Source: Gonium pectorale (lineage: Eukaryota; Chlorophyta; Chlorophyceae; Chlamydomonadales; Volvocaceae). Taken from it: a DNA stretch of 64,000 bases. The translations under genes and the position numbers were made by a program. The notes under the pieces are model-generated. The model saw only the letters and a list, made by a program, of their open reading frames with translations. It ran no database searches and was not told where the DNA came from. Positions 11,489 through 23,515 of the stretch are shown here, piece by piece. Within the stretch, counting starts at the first letter, position 1; each line of letters starts with the position of its first letter. The DNA lies in the NCBI GenBank assembly GCA_001584585.1, contig LSYV01000019.1:994688-1058687 (forward strand), read 5' to 3'.

Positions 11489-14080
11489 ACAGCACCGGCG
11501 GAGGCGGTGTTGGTGCTGGCGGTCTTTGCGACAGAAGCGGCTGCTGGCCCTGCTTCTGGTAATCTAAGAATGCCCCCGCTCAGGGTCCCCTAGGAGCCCA
11601 GAGGGGCCGCCAACGTCATGAATGATGCTGATCTATGGACATCGTATTGCACTGCGAACACGAAACGCGAACGTGTGGAGTGCGCCCTTGGGTAGCGCTA
11701 ATGCTGAGGGGAGCGTGCACAGATGAGGCGTTCCTGCACGGGTATGCGGGAAGGGACCGAAGGGCTCAGGCGCTTACGAATAATGTATAATACACGTGAT
11801 ACGCTTTTGCGGGTGTATTGTTTTCCTTTGTTGCATTTTTTCGGTCCGTCCTCCGTCGGCCGCGTGAACGGGGTCTAGGCGCTACGCGCAAGGCCGCCCG
11901 TGCCCGCCCGTCTGCTGCCATGGGACTTGCTCGGCTGGGGCTGCTGGGGCCAGGCGCCTCCTTAGTCAATGCAAGCTCTGTCGCGGAGCTTCATCTCGTG
12001 GTGGGCTCATGGCGGGGTACCTGCATGTTGCGCTGCTGTTGTTGCGTCGTACGCGGCGTATGGCGTACGGCTCCGTAGTCGATGGAACAGGACACAGGAG
12101 CGTTTGTTAGTTGGTAGTGTACTGCAACTGAGGTCGGTTGATTCAAGGCGATGCGGGGCGGGGAAACACGGTCCACTGTCGAATCTGGCTGGACCTTGTG
12201 CGCTTGTGCTGATGGACTGGCAGCTTTGAATGCGGCACTACTGTGAAACACCACGCGTATTGCGCAGGTGGTCCTGCCACGGCCTGATCTCCTCTCTGCA
12301 ATCTTGAGTGAGGAGGACGCGTGTCGGTTTCAGTTGCTGGGCAGCGGTCAAGTGTGCCAACGATGGGGCGTGGGGTCGTGGACAGTGGCATCTGCTGAAC
12401 AGCCGCAGCGCGCCACTGCCGGCAGCTGCCGCTGCAGCGTTAGGAGGAGCTTCAGGTGCTGGACTTGCTTCCAGTGCCGGCAACCGGCAGGGGTGGGAAG
12501 ACGGGAACCGATCGGCCAGTGCACGGCTTTCCACACGTGGTTCGTTGGGCAGTACCAGGCACAAAGCAGGGCGTACATTTGGGCCATGTCTTTCCGCTTG
12601 CTTAAGATCCTGGCTTCTAGGGCCAGGCTCCCTCCTCGCCCATGCCCCCACCTAGCGAGCTTGCCGGGAAGGAGTCCCTGCGCCACCACCTGCGGCTAGT
12701 GCCCAGCCTCCATCTCCGACTCGAATGAGCGTGTCAGGGGTGGCGCCGGGCCAGTTGGAGCCGGTCCAATTACGCGATCACAACCCCGCTTCAGCGCTGG
12801 GGGTATCGTATGCACAAATGCTTGGGCAATGGTAAAGCTGCAGAGTGCATAGGTAATGAGGCTATTGGCGGAAATGGCAATAGCATTAATGGGCTGGACC
12901 GGCTAAACGAAAAGATGGCGCTGCGCAACAGCAACTGCGCAACAGCAACTGCCGACGGCATTGCAGCGCATACGACGCTACAATGAAAGGCTGGGCCCAG
13001 CACCTCCTGTGAGCCGACCGGGGGATGTGCAACTACCTGCCAACGACGTTGCCACACACGTTGGAACAGAAGGATAGGCCCAACAGCTCCGTGGCCTCGA
13101 GCCTACCTTGCGTCACCAACTTCCTGAGTCTGCAACATCGCCAACGACGCAAGGAGCACAGTCCTGGACGCGTACTGCGCTGAAAAGTTGTGAACTTGAT
13201 TGTGTAACGCTGCCGAGCCCTTCCCAATCCACACGACTTGGCTGGCCCTGCGTGACCTGGCATGCTGTGTAATTGCGCCCGATCTGCATCGATAGCCGTT
13301 ACCGTTACGTGTGGCAGGTTGCACACCTTGGCACTTGCCGATGCTGCACCCAGGCCCATGCCGCAGCCAACCCTCCCCGAAAAGGGGCTCCATACCAAGC
13401 GCGCATATGCGGGTCACACACAAGACGCGGCCGAGTGCCCGCCTCCCTTGCCTGCCGTGTCCGCCGCAGGCTGCACATCACGCACTGATGCACAGTTCAC
13501 ATTGGCGAGGCGCTGTGCTTTGTTCGCCCCTTCTTTTGCCCGATCGTCCGCGCTTATCGCATATCGCATATGCACGACGCACAGTGCCACAGACCAGACA
13601 AGTACGACGCGCCTGCCTGCATGGTGCTAGCTGTTCTGGCTGAAGGATATAGAATGATACAGAGCGGCACCACCTGTAGCGCGCACGATGCCTGCATTTT
13701 AAGGTCGACGCAATGAAACCCTGGCGAGTGGGCACAGGCTACTGCCTCCAGTGCTATCGCGAGCCGATACTCTGCAGACTCTGATTGCAGAAGGCAAACG
13801 GTAGAAATCGATTCTCAGCCTTCTGAATGCGGGGCCCAAGACGCCAGAGCCCGCCAAAACTGCTGTATCGGGAGTGCAACCTGGTGTGGCGGCAAAGCCT
13901 ATTTCGGCTCAGTTCAATGCCTGTTGGCTTGCCAGTGAGGTTGATCCCTGTTGGCTCACCATGTCCATCCTAGTGCGCATGATGCAGTCCAAGTCACCTC
14001 TTCGGAACGTTACTTTGCTTCCCTTCCCAATTGCAACCTCGTAGTAATCAACTGTGTACACACTGGGTTGGCCGCTGCTA
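11489..14080. other. Intergenic region, no supported gene
   Basis: This is the 3' flank of the SET gene and the 5' flank of the F-box-like gene. Open frames at 12238-12699 and 13262-13643 exist on both strands at once and lack domains. The 5' exon of the F-box-like gene could start inside this interval, since its ATG at 14081 is only the best visible choice. Confidence 0.45.
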
Positions 14081-17000
14081 ATGGAAGTGTCCCTGGGCCC
14101 GCTCGCGCTTGGCGCCAGTCCCGCCGACTCCTCATGGCACGCCTGCATGCACGCTGCCGCCAAGCCGCGCCTCGACCCGCCACCTTCAACGCCCAGCCCC
14201 CTTTTGGCGCTAACATGCATCGACTACGAGTCACAGCAGCGCTTCCTGGAGGGGCTGAGCCAGCGCACGCTGGCCGCCCTGCGAGCTGTGTGCAGGCCGC
14301 TGCGCGCGTTTGCGGAACCGCTCCTTGAGAGGGCGGAGCTGCGGTTCCAGGTTAGGGACTCCCGGCCGTCCGACTTGCTTCCCCGCCTGGACCGCTTCTT
14401 TGCGTCCGTGGCGGCGCGGCCGCTGTGTGAGGAGGTGGTCGTGCAGCTGGGTCTGCCAGCGGGCGATGTGGCCGCGTCACACCTGGCGCTCGCGTTCGAG
14501 TCGGGCGCAGAGGCGGGGCGTCTCCCGCAGGTGGGCGCCGTTCCATGTAATGTACGCTCACGAACATACCGTACCGGTGTGTATTCGGGGCGCATGCGCG
14601 TGGAGCCACAGCAGGGCCTCGGCCCATGGGCCAGGTTGCGCCATCTGGGACACTGGACACGCCATACTTCGGTGTCAGGCGCTGAAGCGGGGTCGAGACG
14701 GGGACCGTGAGTCCATGACCCGCTCCCCCATCCCAATATTCGCAACTCTTCCATGGCCCCCCGGGCTTTGACGGACGTGGAACCTGTAACCTGTAGTCTA
14801 GCGTGTTTGGCGGGGGTATGCCGGCGCTGGGCTGGGCGGTGCCAGGCTACAGAGAGGTGCAGGCGCGTGACGGCGGCAAAGGAGGGGCGCAGGCAACATG
14901 GTTGCGAGCCTCCCCGGGGCCAGAATGGCACATACCCATTCCTTGTTTCCTTCAATGCAAGTCTGCGTCATGCAAGGTGTTTCATGCAAGTCAGCGTCAT
15001 GCAAGGTGATTCTCCGTTTGCGGGCCCTAGGCGGCAAATGCCGACTTTCCAGGCCACACACGTGCGGTCATGGACCCGCATGCCTCACGAAATCAATAAC
15101 ACGTCTGGCCCCACGCCGGTCCTGCAGGTTACGCGCCTGGCGCTGCAGATAACATGCGACGACGCCGAGCCCGTTATTGGCAGCACGAGCAGGCCGCGGT
15201 TTGCGCCGCTGCCCCCTGCGGTCGGCTTTGCGCGCTCGCTCTGCCGCCTCTTCCCCTCCGTGGAGCGCCTCGAGGTCAGCGGCTCCTGGGCGGCGGCCTA
15301 CATGTCACAGCTGGAGGGCGCCGACCGGATGTATGCCATCTGGTCTGGGTCCGACCAAGCCAACGCCAACAAGAACAAGGACTACTGGCGGCCGCAGTCC
15401 TGGCCCGGGCGCCTGGCTCGCCTCCGCCACCTGACGATCGAGCTGCTGCTGCACGAGAGGCAGTCAGGCGTCTTGCCGCAAGTCTCCGACCTCGTCCTGC
15501 TGCAGCCGCCGCACGACAAACCACCTCCCCCGCAACTGGAGCAGGGGATCACGGGTCTGGTGTCCCGGGTGGTGGACGTGTTCCAGGGGAGCCTGGAGAG
15601 CCTCACGCTGCGCGGCGGAGGCGGGCGGCACGAGGTGCGGGCGCAGGGCCGGCCGCCCGCCCTGCCGGCGGCGCTGGCGGCGGTGCGGTACAAGGCGTGG
15701 CTGCTGAGGCGCGTGAGGCTGGAGGACTGCCTGGCAGATAGCGATCCGGATCACGAGTACCAACATGACAGGTGGGCGTCACATGCGTGCGTGCGGGCAC
15801 TGGACAAGGGGTGCCGGCTTGGGACGCTGGTGTGCGGTGCGCACGAGCCGTGCGGGTTTCGTTGATCCTCCGACCCCTTGCTCCGGCACTTCCCGGCACG
15901 GTGGTGCGGGTGTGCGGGCGGGCTGGCGTTGTGGTCGCTGTGTGCGCGGCAGTAAGGCGTCAGGGGGTCTGCGCCTCGCGCACATGGGTCGGGGGTGCAT
16001 GTCCGGCGCGGGGCGTTGGCCGTCCGTGAGGCCTCGTTCCCGCCGCAAGGCTGTCGGCGGGCTCCTCGCATCACCGCCTGCGTTACGGGCTGCAGTTCAG
16101 GGCAGCCCCCATGAGGGCCCCGTCACCGGCGGTCTGGCCCCAGGCCGGCCGGCGTCTTGCATTACGCAAGTTACCCGCTGGGCGCTGGCTGGGCCGCGGC
16201 CCTCGCGTCCATGAGCCCCTCCCTGCCTCCGTCGGTCCAAAAGACAGCCCACCCTGTACGCCCGACTTTTGCTTTCGCCTCAGCCCCTTGCTCCCTGCCC
16301 TTCGCCGCCCGCTTTCCGCGCGCCCCCCCACCTGGCCTTTTGGTTGTCCCGGGAACACCGACTCCATGTGCTGTGCTCGGCCCTGGCTCCCGCTCGCCTG
16401 CCGCGCGGGGGGCGGACCTGCCCGCATCATCGCATCCCACGTCCCGTGTTCCGCCATGGACGGCCCAGCCCGCACCCAACCGGCCCCCTCGCCTGGTCCC
16501 GGCCCGCCCCCGTCCGTCCCTGCTCCTCACAGCATGCACCTGGACTCCGCGGAGGTCGTGTGGGACCCGCTCGCCGCGGGCGAGGGCGCCATGGATTACC
16601 GCATCGAGGCCAAGTTCATGGGCCACAGGGACCTCCTTCACTGCGCGACGGCGGCGCAGCAGGGCATTGTCCTGGACCCCGACGAGCAGCCAAACGCTGA
16701 GGGCCCTCCCCTGGCGCTGGGCGCCCCTAGGACCGTGCGAGTGATGGTGGACGTGCTGGAGGGCCCGGGCAGCAGCTTTGCCGACGCAGCGTCTTCGTTG
16801 ACGAGCTGGCAGGCTTTGGTGGTGCTGAGCCCGCCCGGGCTGACGGTCAGGGTGCAGCGCGAGGCGCACGTGGGGCTGGGGTCTCTGGCGCACTTCATGG
16901 ATGCGGTCAATCGAGGCGTGGTGTCCTTGGGCCCCGTGGCGTGGGAGGAAGGGCCGAAAGGGGAACGCGGCCGGGGGGCTGCGGAGCTGGTGGTTCACTG

Positions 17001-17307
17001 GCATGGGTGGCGCGGCGCGACGGCCGTGGACGCGGACCTGGCAAGCGCCCTGCTCCCCAAAGTGGGCGGCGACCCGCAAGCGACGGTGAACGAGCTGGCC
17101 GAGTGGCTGCTGGAGCTGGCACCGGAGCGGCGGCCGGCAGCGCTGCGGCTGGAGATGGGCGGCGGCGGGGGAGCAGGGGCCGAGGCGGAGGCGGCGGAGG
17201 GGGCTGCCGTGCCCACCGAGCAAGCTGCTGGGCGGGGCGGCGCGTCGGCGGCGGTGGCGAGCCTCCAGTCGGCGCTGCAGGGTCTGTGCCCGGTGGTCGT
17301 GGAGTAG
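14081..17307 (+). CDS. F-box-like / leucine-rich repeat protein (three exons)
   Basis: Exons 14081-14530, 15128-15771 and 16533-17307 join in phase (0, then 2) to give about 622 aa. Residues near 50-85 (FLEGLSQRTLAALRAVCRP, then a segment ending LLERAELRF) resemble the degenerate F-box start of chlorophyte LRR proteins, where a helix with a Cys-Arg pair leads into the first strand. Leucine-rich units follow in exon 2: PSVERLEVSG, RLRHLTIELLL, SLESLTLRGG and LLRRVRLEDC. Exon 3 (from SMHLDSAEVVWD) is less repetitive and ends in an Ala/Gly/Glu-rich tail. The architecture matches the two duplicated minus-strand genes downstream, though sequence identity is low. F-box/LRR proteins usually present substrates to SCF ubiquitin ligases; that role is inferred. 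The start is uncertain because an upstream exon is possible. Confidence 0.7.
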
Positions 17308-18042
17308 CGCCGCTGCTCAAACATCCCCGACACACGCACAAAAGGCGCTATTGGGGTACACCCGTGGCTCCCAGCTCCTGATTACGGGCTGCCCATCATG
17401 CGCCGTCGGCAGGGCCGGCCGAGTCGAGAAACTTTCAAGGGCTCAACAGTGTTAGATACCAGAGATTTCTACTTGGCAGGAGGGCACGCATCCGTATGCA
17501 TACGTTGAGGTTGCTGTTATGTAGCGGGCAGGCAAATGCGTGCCGCCGTGCGCGTTGGCTTTCAGCAGGTGGGCCGTGTTGCCGTCAGTCATGCACGGAT
17601 GGGCTGATGGCCGCCTCTTGGGGCGACAGTTGGCTGATGGGTGACGGGAGGCGCTGCCGGCGCAGTTAACAGTTAGCAGTTAGCAGTTAGCGCCCGGTGT
17701 TGTCTATGCTCGGCAGGTGTTGCATGCTACCGTAGGGGCTTTGAGATGGAGCTGGAACGTGGACGTTGGGCGTCGGCTCGCAATCATGCATACTGCACGC
17801 TGTGCGACAGTTAGTGTACGGTAGTTACAGGTTACACGTCCGTCAAAGCCGGGGGGCCATGGACGAATTGGTAGTGCGTGCTGAGCGCATCGTCGAACAA
17901 ACAAGGCTGGTGAGGAGAACTTGCATCAGCGACGGAGCTGGGCATAGCCGCTGTACAGCTGCAAGGGGCCCATGTTATACCATGGTCGGGACGTCGCTTT
18001 GTCAGGTCGGGGCGTGGTGTAGCGAGAGTCGCTATGACTAGC

Positions 18043-18066
18043 GTGTGTGTGTGTGTGTGTGTGTGT
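18043..18066. repeat. (GT)12 microsatellite
   Basis: An uninterrupted GT dinucleotide tract of about 24 bases. Shorter related tracts recur at 18459-18474 and 18725-18748. Confidence 0.95.
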
Positions 18067-18114
18067 TCAAAAGGAACAACGCATACGACGAGCGTAAGCG
18101 CGAAAGTAATGATG

Positions 18115-18760
18115 TCGTTGTCGTGTGTTACGTCGTGCGAATATGCGTGCGTGCTTGCTTGTGGACATGCTGCAAGCGAACAGACAAGGCAAACAGACTA
18201 GGCGAGGAAGGCGAGCGAGGCGAGGCAAACAGTCGAACAGCCGAGCAGTCTGGCATTCTAGCGTTCTAGCCGGCAGCCCAACAACCCATTACGCATTGTA
18301 CCCGCTACCCGCTCCCGCTACATGCCCCCGCTATGTGGCACCCGCTGGCCTGGGGGAACCCGAGTGACTTAACGCTGCAATGGCGGCTGGGCTGGCTGAG
18401 CTGGGCTGGGCTGGGCTGCTCTCCAGACAGCAGAACCGGTAGTGCGGGAGTCGTTGTCGTGTGTGTGTGTGTGTTACGTCATGTGAATGTGCGTGCTTGT
18501 GGCTGCAAACAGGCTAGGCGAGGTAGGCGAGCGAGGCGAGGCAAACAGACTAGGCGAGGTAGGCGAGCGAGGCGAGGCAAACAGACTAGGCGAGGTAGGC
18601 GAGCGAGGCGAGGCAAGCGAGGCGAGGCAAACAGGCGAGCAGTCTGGCATCGTGTGTGTTACGTCATGCGAATGTGCGTGCGTGTGGACAGGCTNNNNNN
18701 NNNNNNNNNNNNNNCGTGGCATCGTGTGTGTGTGTATGTGTGTGTGTCCACAGCGGCATG
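18115..18760. repeat. Composite satellite with 36-bp inner units
   Basis: Three larger blocks start with a gtcgttgtcgtgtgt-like or catcgtgtgtg segment, then ttacgtc, then atgtgcgtgc, then a caaacaggctaggcgagg-like part. They start near 18115, 18447 and 18650. The middle block contains three perfect or near-perfect 36-bp units at 18505-18540, 18541-18576 and 18577-18612 built from aggcgag and caaacag motifs, followed by a partial unit. The 20-N gap lies in the last block, as expected where repeats hinder assembly. Confidence 0.8.
18695..18714. other. Assembly gap (20 N)
   Basis: Twenty undetermined bases inside the composite satellite; the number is probably a placeholder. Confidence 0.95.
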
Positions 18761-19017
18761 ATGCACCGAGGTAGATGTGCGAATGTGTCTTGGCACCCGG
18801 TCATGTTGGCTTGCCGGTAACGGCGCCTTGGTGTTTCGACGGTGGGACACTTGTAGCGTGTGTCACACACGCGCTGGGAGACAAGGTACATGGGTAACCT
18901 GCTTAGTTCCAGGCCTGTGTACCGCCGCTCGGCGTTCAGGGCGTGCGGGCAGGGCACACGCCGATGTACAAACCGCTGGACGCCGACGGAACGGTTGCAG
19001 AACTGACTACCCGCAAG

Positions 19018-20520
19018 GGAGGCAGCACACACCACATTCAGCCATGTGACAATGCAGCCCTGGTAAGGTGAACCTCCGGGATGGGAGGGCCAGTCTGCAC
19101 ATTTCTCGCCCTCCTTGCCTCGTGGCCACCCCTACTGCTGGTAACGCTGGGCCTTCTGGTGTCTGTCGCTCGTCGCCGCCGTATAGCGTTACAGCAAGCA
19201 GGCGACCAACAGCCGAGGCCAGCAGCAGTATCCCCCCCCCCAGGGCGAAGGCCTCACATAACCGGCACTCAAATCCCAAACGCCTACGCCGCCAGGCTAC
19301 CTGTAAAGTTCCATTTTCAGAGTGCGCTAGCGGCCGGAATGCATACAGCTCCATCGCACTCACACCGCACACGCACAGAGCGCGCCATGGAAACGCAAGG
19401 AAACTGATAACCAACGCGCGCCGCCCCTTACTTCGAGCACCGGACCGCACACGGGACTGCACACAGAGCAACCGGGTAGGAGAGTGGGGACCAACGGGCT
19501 ACTGTGTGGAAGGACCAGCCCCAAAAACTATAATGCAAAACAACACATAGCGAGGCACACGAGGCCCGATAGATCCCTGGACTATTGTCGCCGTGCACCA
19601 TGCCCAAACACACACCCTCCTTCCATGCAGCACGGCAGACTCCGCGCAATAAGCGTACGTAAGACCACAAGGGCTCATTCGCCGAGAGGAGTGTAGAATG
19701 CCCTCGGCAAGCCATGGCATGCCTACTGAAGCTCCGGAGCCACGGCAACAAATCCTGACTGCTAACTTCTTCGCAACCTCAGCGCGCTGCGTTGCCTTCG
19801 GCTCCAACCGCAGCAGCGCCTGAAGACACTCACCATGTATAGGGCATTTAAGACGCCCGAGCATTAGTAATAGGGGCCCAACAGTCAACCGTGATCTACC
19901 AATTGCAACCCCAGCTACCTGGATGCAACACCGCTGTCAGCGGCTGACAACATTAATACGGGCCGACGACCGGGCTGCGCTGCGGCTGCCACGGCGGCGC
20001 AGTGCGGTTCGCATGCCAGGCGCGACTGCATAGCCGGCCACGCCGAGCCACGCTCAACCAGTTGTAACAGCGTTGCCAGAAGGCCTCTAGATGCTGGGCC
20101 GGCCCGGGAACTGGTTCTTATTGTGCGGGATAGATACACGCCCCTGCTACACTTGCATTGCAGGAATCGCACCAGCAGCGCGCTCCAGGTGCGCGCCCCG
20201 GACAGCTCCGTACACACGGCCACAAAATCGACCCAATGACATGACAGCTTTTGCGGGCACACGTGAATCGCAATGTAAGCGCATTGTCTTTGCAAGCCCC
20301 ATCCACAGGGTCCATACGTGCATGGTCCATGGTACTCACTGCCCACGGTCTGCCCACGCGCTCTGCACATACTGGCCAACCCTGTGCCAACCGAGTATGA
20401 GCGTTCCTGGCCGCATGCCTGACCACCTGGAATTTGTTAGTGGCCAGTGCGCTCTCCACCGCGAATGTCTCTGACCGACGGAGTGAGATCAAGACAGGGG
20501 CACGGACAGTAGTGCGGGGG
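19018..20520. other. Duplicated noncoding region downstream of F-box-like gene A
   Basis: This is the 3' flank of F-box-like gene A, homologous to 26118-27525. Frames in the two copies drift apart through small insertions and deletions. For example, the plus-strand frames at 19081 and 26181 share only their first ~25 residues. I therefore do not call a gene. A minus-strand segment reading MPWLAEGILHSSRRM is shared by both copies and may be a relic of an older coding sequence. Confidence 0.5.
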
Positions 20521-22792
20521 CTACATCTTCACCTCTGGCGGCATCTCGCCCACCAGCTGCTCCCAGATGCCCAGCAGCCGCAGCAGCAGCACCGCCTCCG
20601 CAGCCGGGTGGCCGCCGCAGCCGGGCAGCCAAGCGTCCCAGCACGATTGCAGCTCCTGCGTGGTGGCACGAGATCCGAGGTCGCACAAGAATCAAGCGTA
20701 GTGCACTATGTAGGCGGCAGAGCCCTCCCTGATTGCGAAGTAAACCGCACGAAATATGCGCGCTGCATAATGGCACCACGTCAGCTTCTGGATAAGGTCA
20801 AATTTCGCTCTGTAACACGACGAGGGGAAGTATACCCAAGTGATCTACAGTGACAATGCAGAAGGAACAGCGGCATTAAGTAATCAGCCGCGCTGCAGCC
20901 TCATCTCAACGAGTGCGGACTCGTAGTGCAACTAAACACGTCCGTACGGGGCCGTGTCGTACCTGCTCCAGCGCCTCCAGCACACCCTTCTCTGCGCTGT
21001 AAGCTGCCGCAGCGCTCGTGACCGTCAAGTCCGGTGATAAGGACGCCGCAACTGCCTCCACGGCGCTCAGCAGCTCCTCTGCGTCCCGAAACGCAGCCAG
21101 CACCGCGCCACACGACCGTGGGAGCACCTGGTACGACACCAGTAGCGCCTCCTGCTCGTCCTCCGAGTCACTGGCATCGCTGCGTCCTGTGCTGCTCGCC
21201 GTGGCGACACGATCTCCCAGGTCCTGCATCCACGCCCGCAGGGCCAGCGGGGATCTCGCCGGCACTGACAGGTAGGGGCCGTGAAGGAGGAGCAGGTGTC
21301 GCTGGCGGCCGCTGAGTTCCTCAACAGGTGGCCTGCTTCGGAGCCGCCGCAACAATGCCGTGCTGAGACCCTCCACCTCCGCCTGCTGCTCCACAGCCTC
21401 TCCGGGCTGTGCGTCCAGCAGGGCCTGCTGTGAGGCCTCCGCCCGCTGTTCCAGGGGCATGCTGTCGTGGGCAGAAGTGCCTGCTGGGCTGCATGGGTGC
21501 ACCCCTGATGAGGCGATGCGCTGTGACTGCTGCTGCAGGCTAGGTGCGGCCTGCTCCTTCAGGGTCAGCCGCAATTTTCCTTTGAACACTACCATTCTTG
21601 GAGCGCCCAGGCGTGCAATGGCCACCTTCATTGCGGCCACTGACGTGGCGTGCAGCGTTGTGACGTCCACTGAATTGCTGCGCCGGGCCAGGGCCCACAG
21701 CGGCCGCAGCTCAGGCGCCTCCAGCGATGATGGGCCGCCCGTGTCGTCAAGACTGAGACCGGAGAGCTGCAAGCGCTCCAGTCGTGGGCCCATGGCGCGG
21801 CTCGACATGATGGCTGCCGCCGCAGAGGCAAAGGCGCTGGCATCCTTGGACGCATACCCATTATCATTGTCAGGGCCGTCCGTTTCGCTGAGGATCATCT
21901 CCTGAATGCGCCCATCCTCAAGTCTGATGCGCACGTCCCCGTAGCCGTTCACACAGTAATCGTAGGTGAGGGTGTGCACGCTAGCTGGGACGTGGTCCAG
22001 TATCAAGCGGAGCACAGCTACGTCGACCAGTGACTTCGAAGAGGACAACTCATAGTACTCACCAACTGACAGGTTGAACTCCTGCAGGCCGTGTAGCTGT
22101 GATAAGCAGGCTGCGCCCTTGGGGGTCACGCCCTCTGCCTCTGGATACGGGGTTGTCACTACGCTCAACTTCCGCAGCCTGCCCGCCAGTGGGCTGAGGT
22201 GCTCCAGGCTGCGGCCGCTGGGCAGCGTCAGCTCCTTCAGCTGCGTAATCGACGCCAGGGCGTTGAACATCAGCTGCTGCCGCACCGGCTCATACGACAT
22301 TCCCTCGAACCCAAACAGGTCCAGGTCCTGTAGCCCTGGCAGCAGCGATGCCAATGCCAGGACGACGTCCTCAGCCTGCCACGCTGCGTGAGACGTGTCA
22401 CCCATCTCCACAAAAAGGCGTAGGTGAGAGATGCGCTGTCGTTGTTGAAGCGCCAGGCCGATGAAGGGGAAGCAGGCCAGGGCTGCCAGGTCCCCGTCGT
22501 CGCCGTTGTCGGAGCTGCCATCCCCCTCGTTGGAGGGCTTCAGCCTAAGGCGGACGCGGGAATACACCGGCCAGCGCTCGAGCGATGGCAGCTGGCCAGT
22601 TGACCAGGGCTCGTGGTCTTGCTGCCTCACGGTCAGCTTGAGCTCTGACACGTTTTCATCGACCAGCGCGCACAGCTCGCGGCACGTCAGCCGGAGGTTC
22701 TTAAGGGTGTGCGTATGGAATGCACTCTGAAGGATGCCAACAAGCTTCCGGGCGGCTGGTTGAGCCGCCTGAAGCACCTCGATCAAGTTCAT
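20521..22792 (-). CDS. F-box-like / leucine-rich repeat protein, duplicate A (two exons)
   Basis: Exon 1 is 20963-22792 read on the minus strand (610 codons) and exon 2 is 20521-20655 (44 codons and stop), joined in phase 0 by gtacga and acgcag, about 654 aa. An in-frame ATG at 22834 would add 14 residues; 22792 is preferred because the paralog aligns from there (MNLIEVLQAAQPAARKLVG). Residues 1-54 form the degenerate F-box-like helix region (LRLTCRELCALVDENVSEL). Leucine-rich units follow: RISHLRLFVEM, GLQDLDLFGFEG, QLKELTLPSGRSLEHLSPL, and LERLQLSGLSLDDTG. The C-terminal exon (WDAWLPGCGGHPAAEAVLLL) is conserved in duplicate B. A likely substrate receptor for an SCF-type ligase, by analogy only. 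It is not a pseudogene by eye: the stop codon near 20693 falls inside the intron. Confidence 0.75.
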
Positions 22793-23415
22793 ACTGGAGC
22801 GACCGTCCCGAACCCGGCCCGTAAACGTGGCCATCAGTGGCTGCTGGGATTCGTTATTGCTGATTTCATATTGCTAACAATTATGGGAGAGCTTGCATAT
22901 GAACAGGATCCAGCAACAGCAGCAGGATACAGAATACAGGATCCACGTACAAAACAGCAGGCAGGCTGGAATGCTGCCCATTGGCCCTTGACTTCGTGGC
23001 CCATGGAAATGGAGCATTATCAAGGGCGCTCCTGTGGGCGGTCCCAATGGGCTGCGTGTCCCAATCACCTGTCCGTTCGTCCGTCAGTGCGTCCACATCA
23101 ATTTCATTGATAGACCCACCCCAAGGTTGCAGTTGTCACCCGACTGTCCTCCCAGATCTAGCTCATCCAATGCCATCAAACCCTCTCGCCGACCCCACCC
23201 TCCCCACCGGCGCTGACTGCCGCGGCTCCACGCCCAATCACAGCGCCACGCGGGACCGGAGAAGGGCACGGAGAAGGGCGAGTGGTGCCCCCGTGGTACC
23301 GGCGTTGCCGAGGGCCCATGCATGCGGCGGCCGCCGTCCTGTCGGCCTTTACCTGTCGGCCGCCGTTACCGTTTAAAGGCAGAAAGCGGCGAGCCTAGGA
23401 TATCAAGGTGCTGCA

Positions 23416-23515
23416 CGTCACATGTCTTGCTCTGTACCCGCCCGCCCTACTGGAAACGTCGCGCCTTTGGGTATGGCCGTAGAGGCGGGCTCCCTCTTTC
23501 TGTGCAGATTACTCT
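23416..23515 (+). repeat. Dispersed ~100-bp repeat, copy 3
   Basis: This copy is about 85-90 percent identical by eye to 1981-2095, in the same orientation. It lies upstream of F-box-like gene A. The corresponding upstream region of duplicate B carries a copy of the same repeat in the opposite orientation (30178-30280). Confidence 0.8.

Larger units (their letters stand above)
17308..19017. other. Intergenic region with satellite-like and GT-rich DNA
   Basis: No coding region is supported. The interval holds a short cagttag tract near 17665-17690, a (GT)12 tract at 18043-18066, further GT tracts at about 18459-18474 and 18725-18748, and a composite tandem repeat at about 18115-18760 that is broken by a 20-base gap. 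Confidence 0.6.

Noticed and set aside
11248..11562. Alternative reading of the last SET-gene exon (Gly/Ala/Arg-rich frame)
   Set aside because: The overlapping frame ALPSSIELDEELL...LLDEYDRW matches the C-terminal helix region of LSMT-type enzymes, and the Gly-rich frame does not.
18505..18636. CRISPR-like array
   Set aside because: The 36-bp units abut with no spacers and the genome is eukaryotic; it is a tandem satellite.
19081..19407. Small hydrophobic protein starting MGGPVCTFLALLAS, with a partner at 26181
   Set aside because: Only the first ~25 residues agree between the duplicated copies; frames then differ through small indels, so shared ancestry of the DNA explains the resemblance.
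20656..20962. Premature stop in F-box-like gene A and a one-base frame difference in gene B near 27661-27996
   Set aside because: Both fall in the interval between a gtacga donor and a gcag acceptor that join the flanking coding parts in phase 0 in both copies, so they are intron differences rather than lesions.
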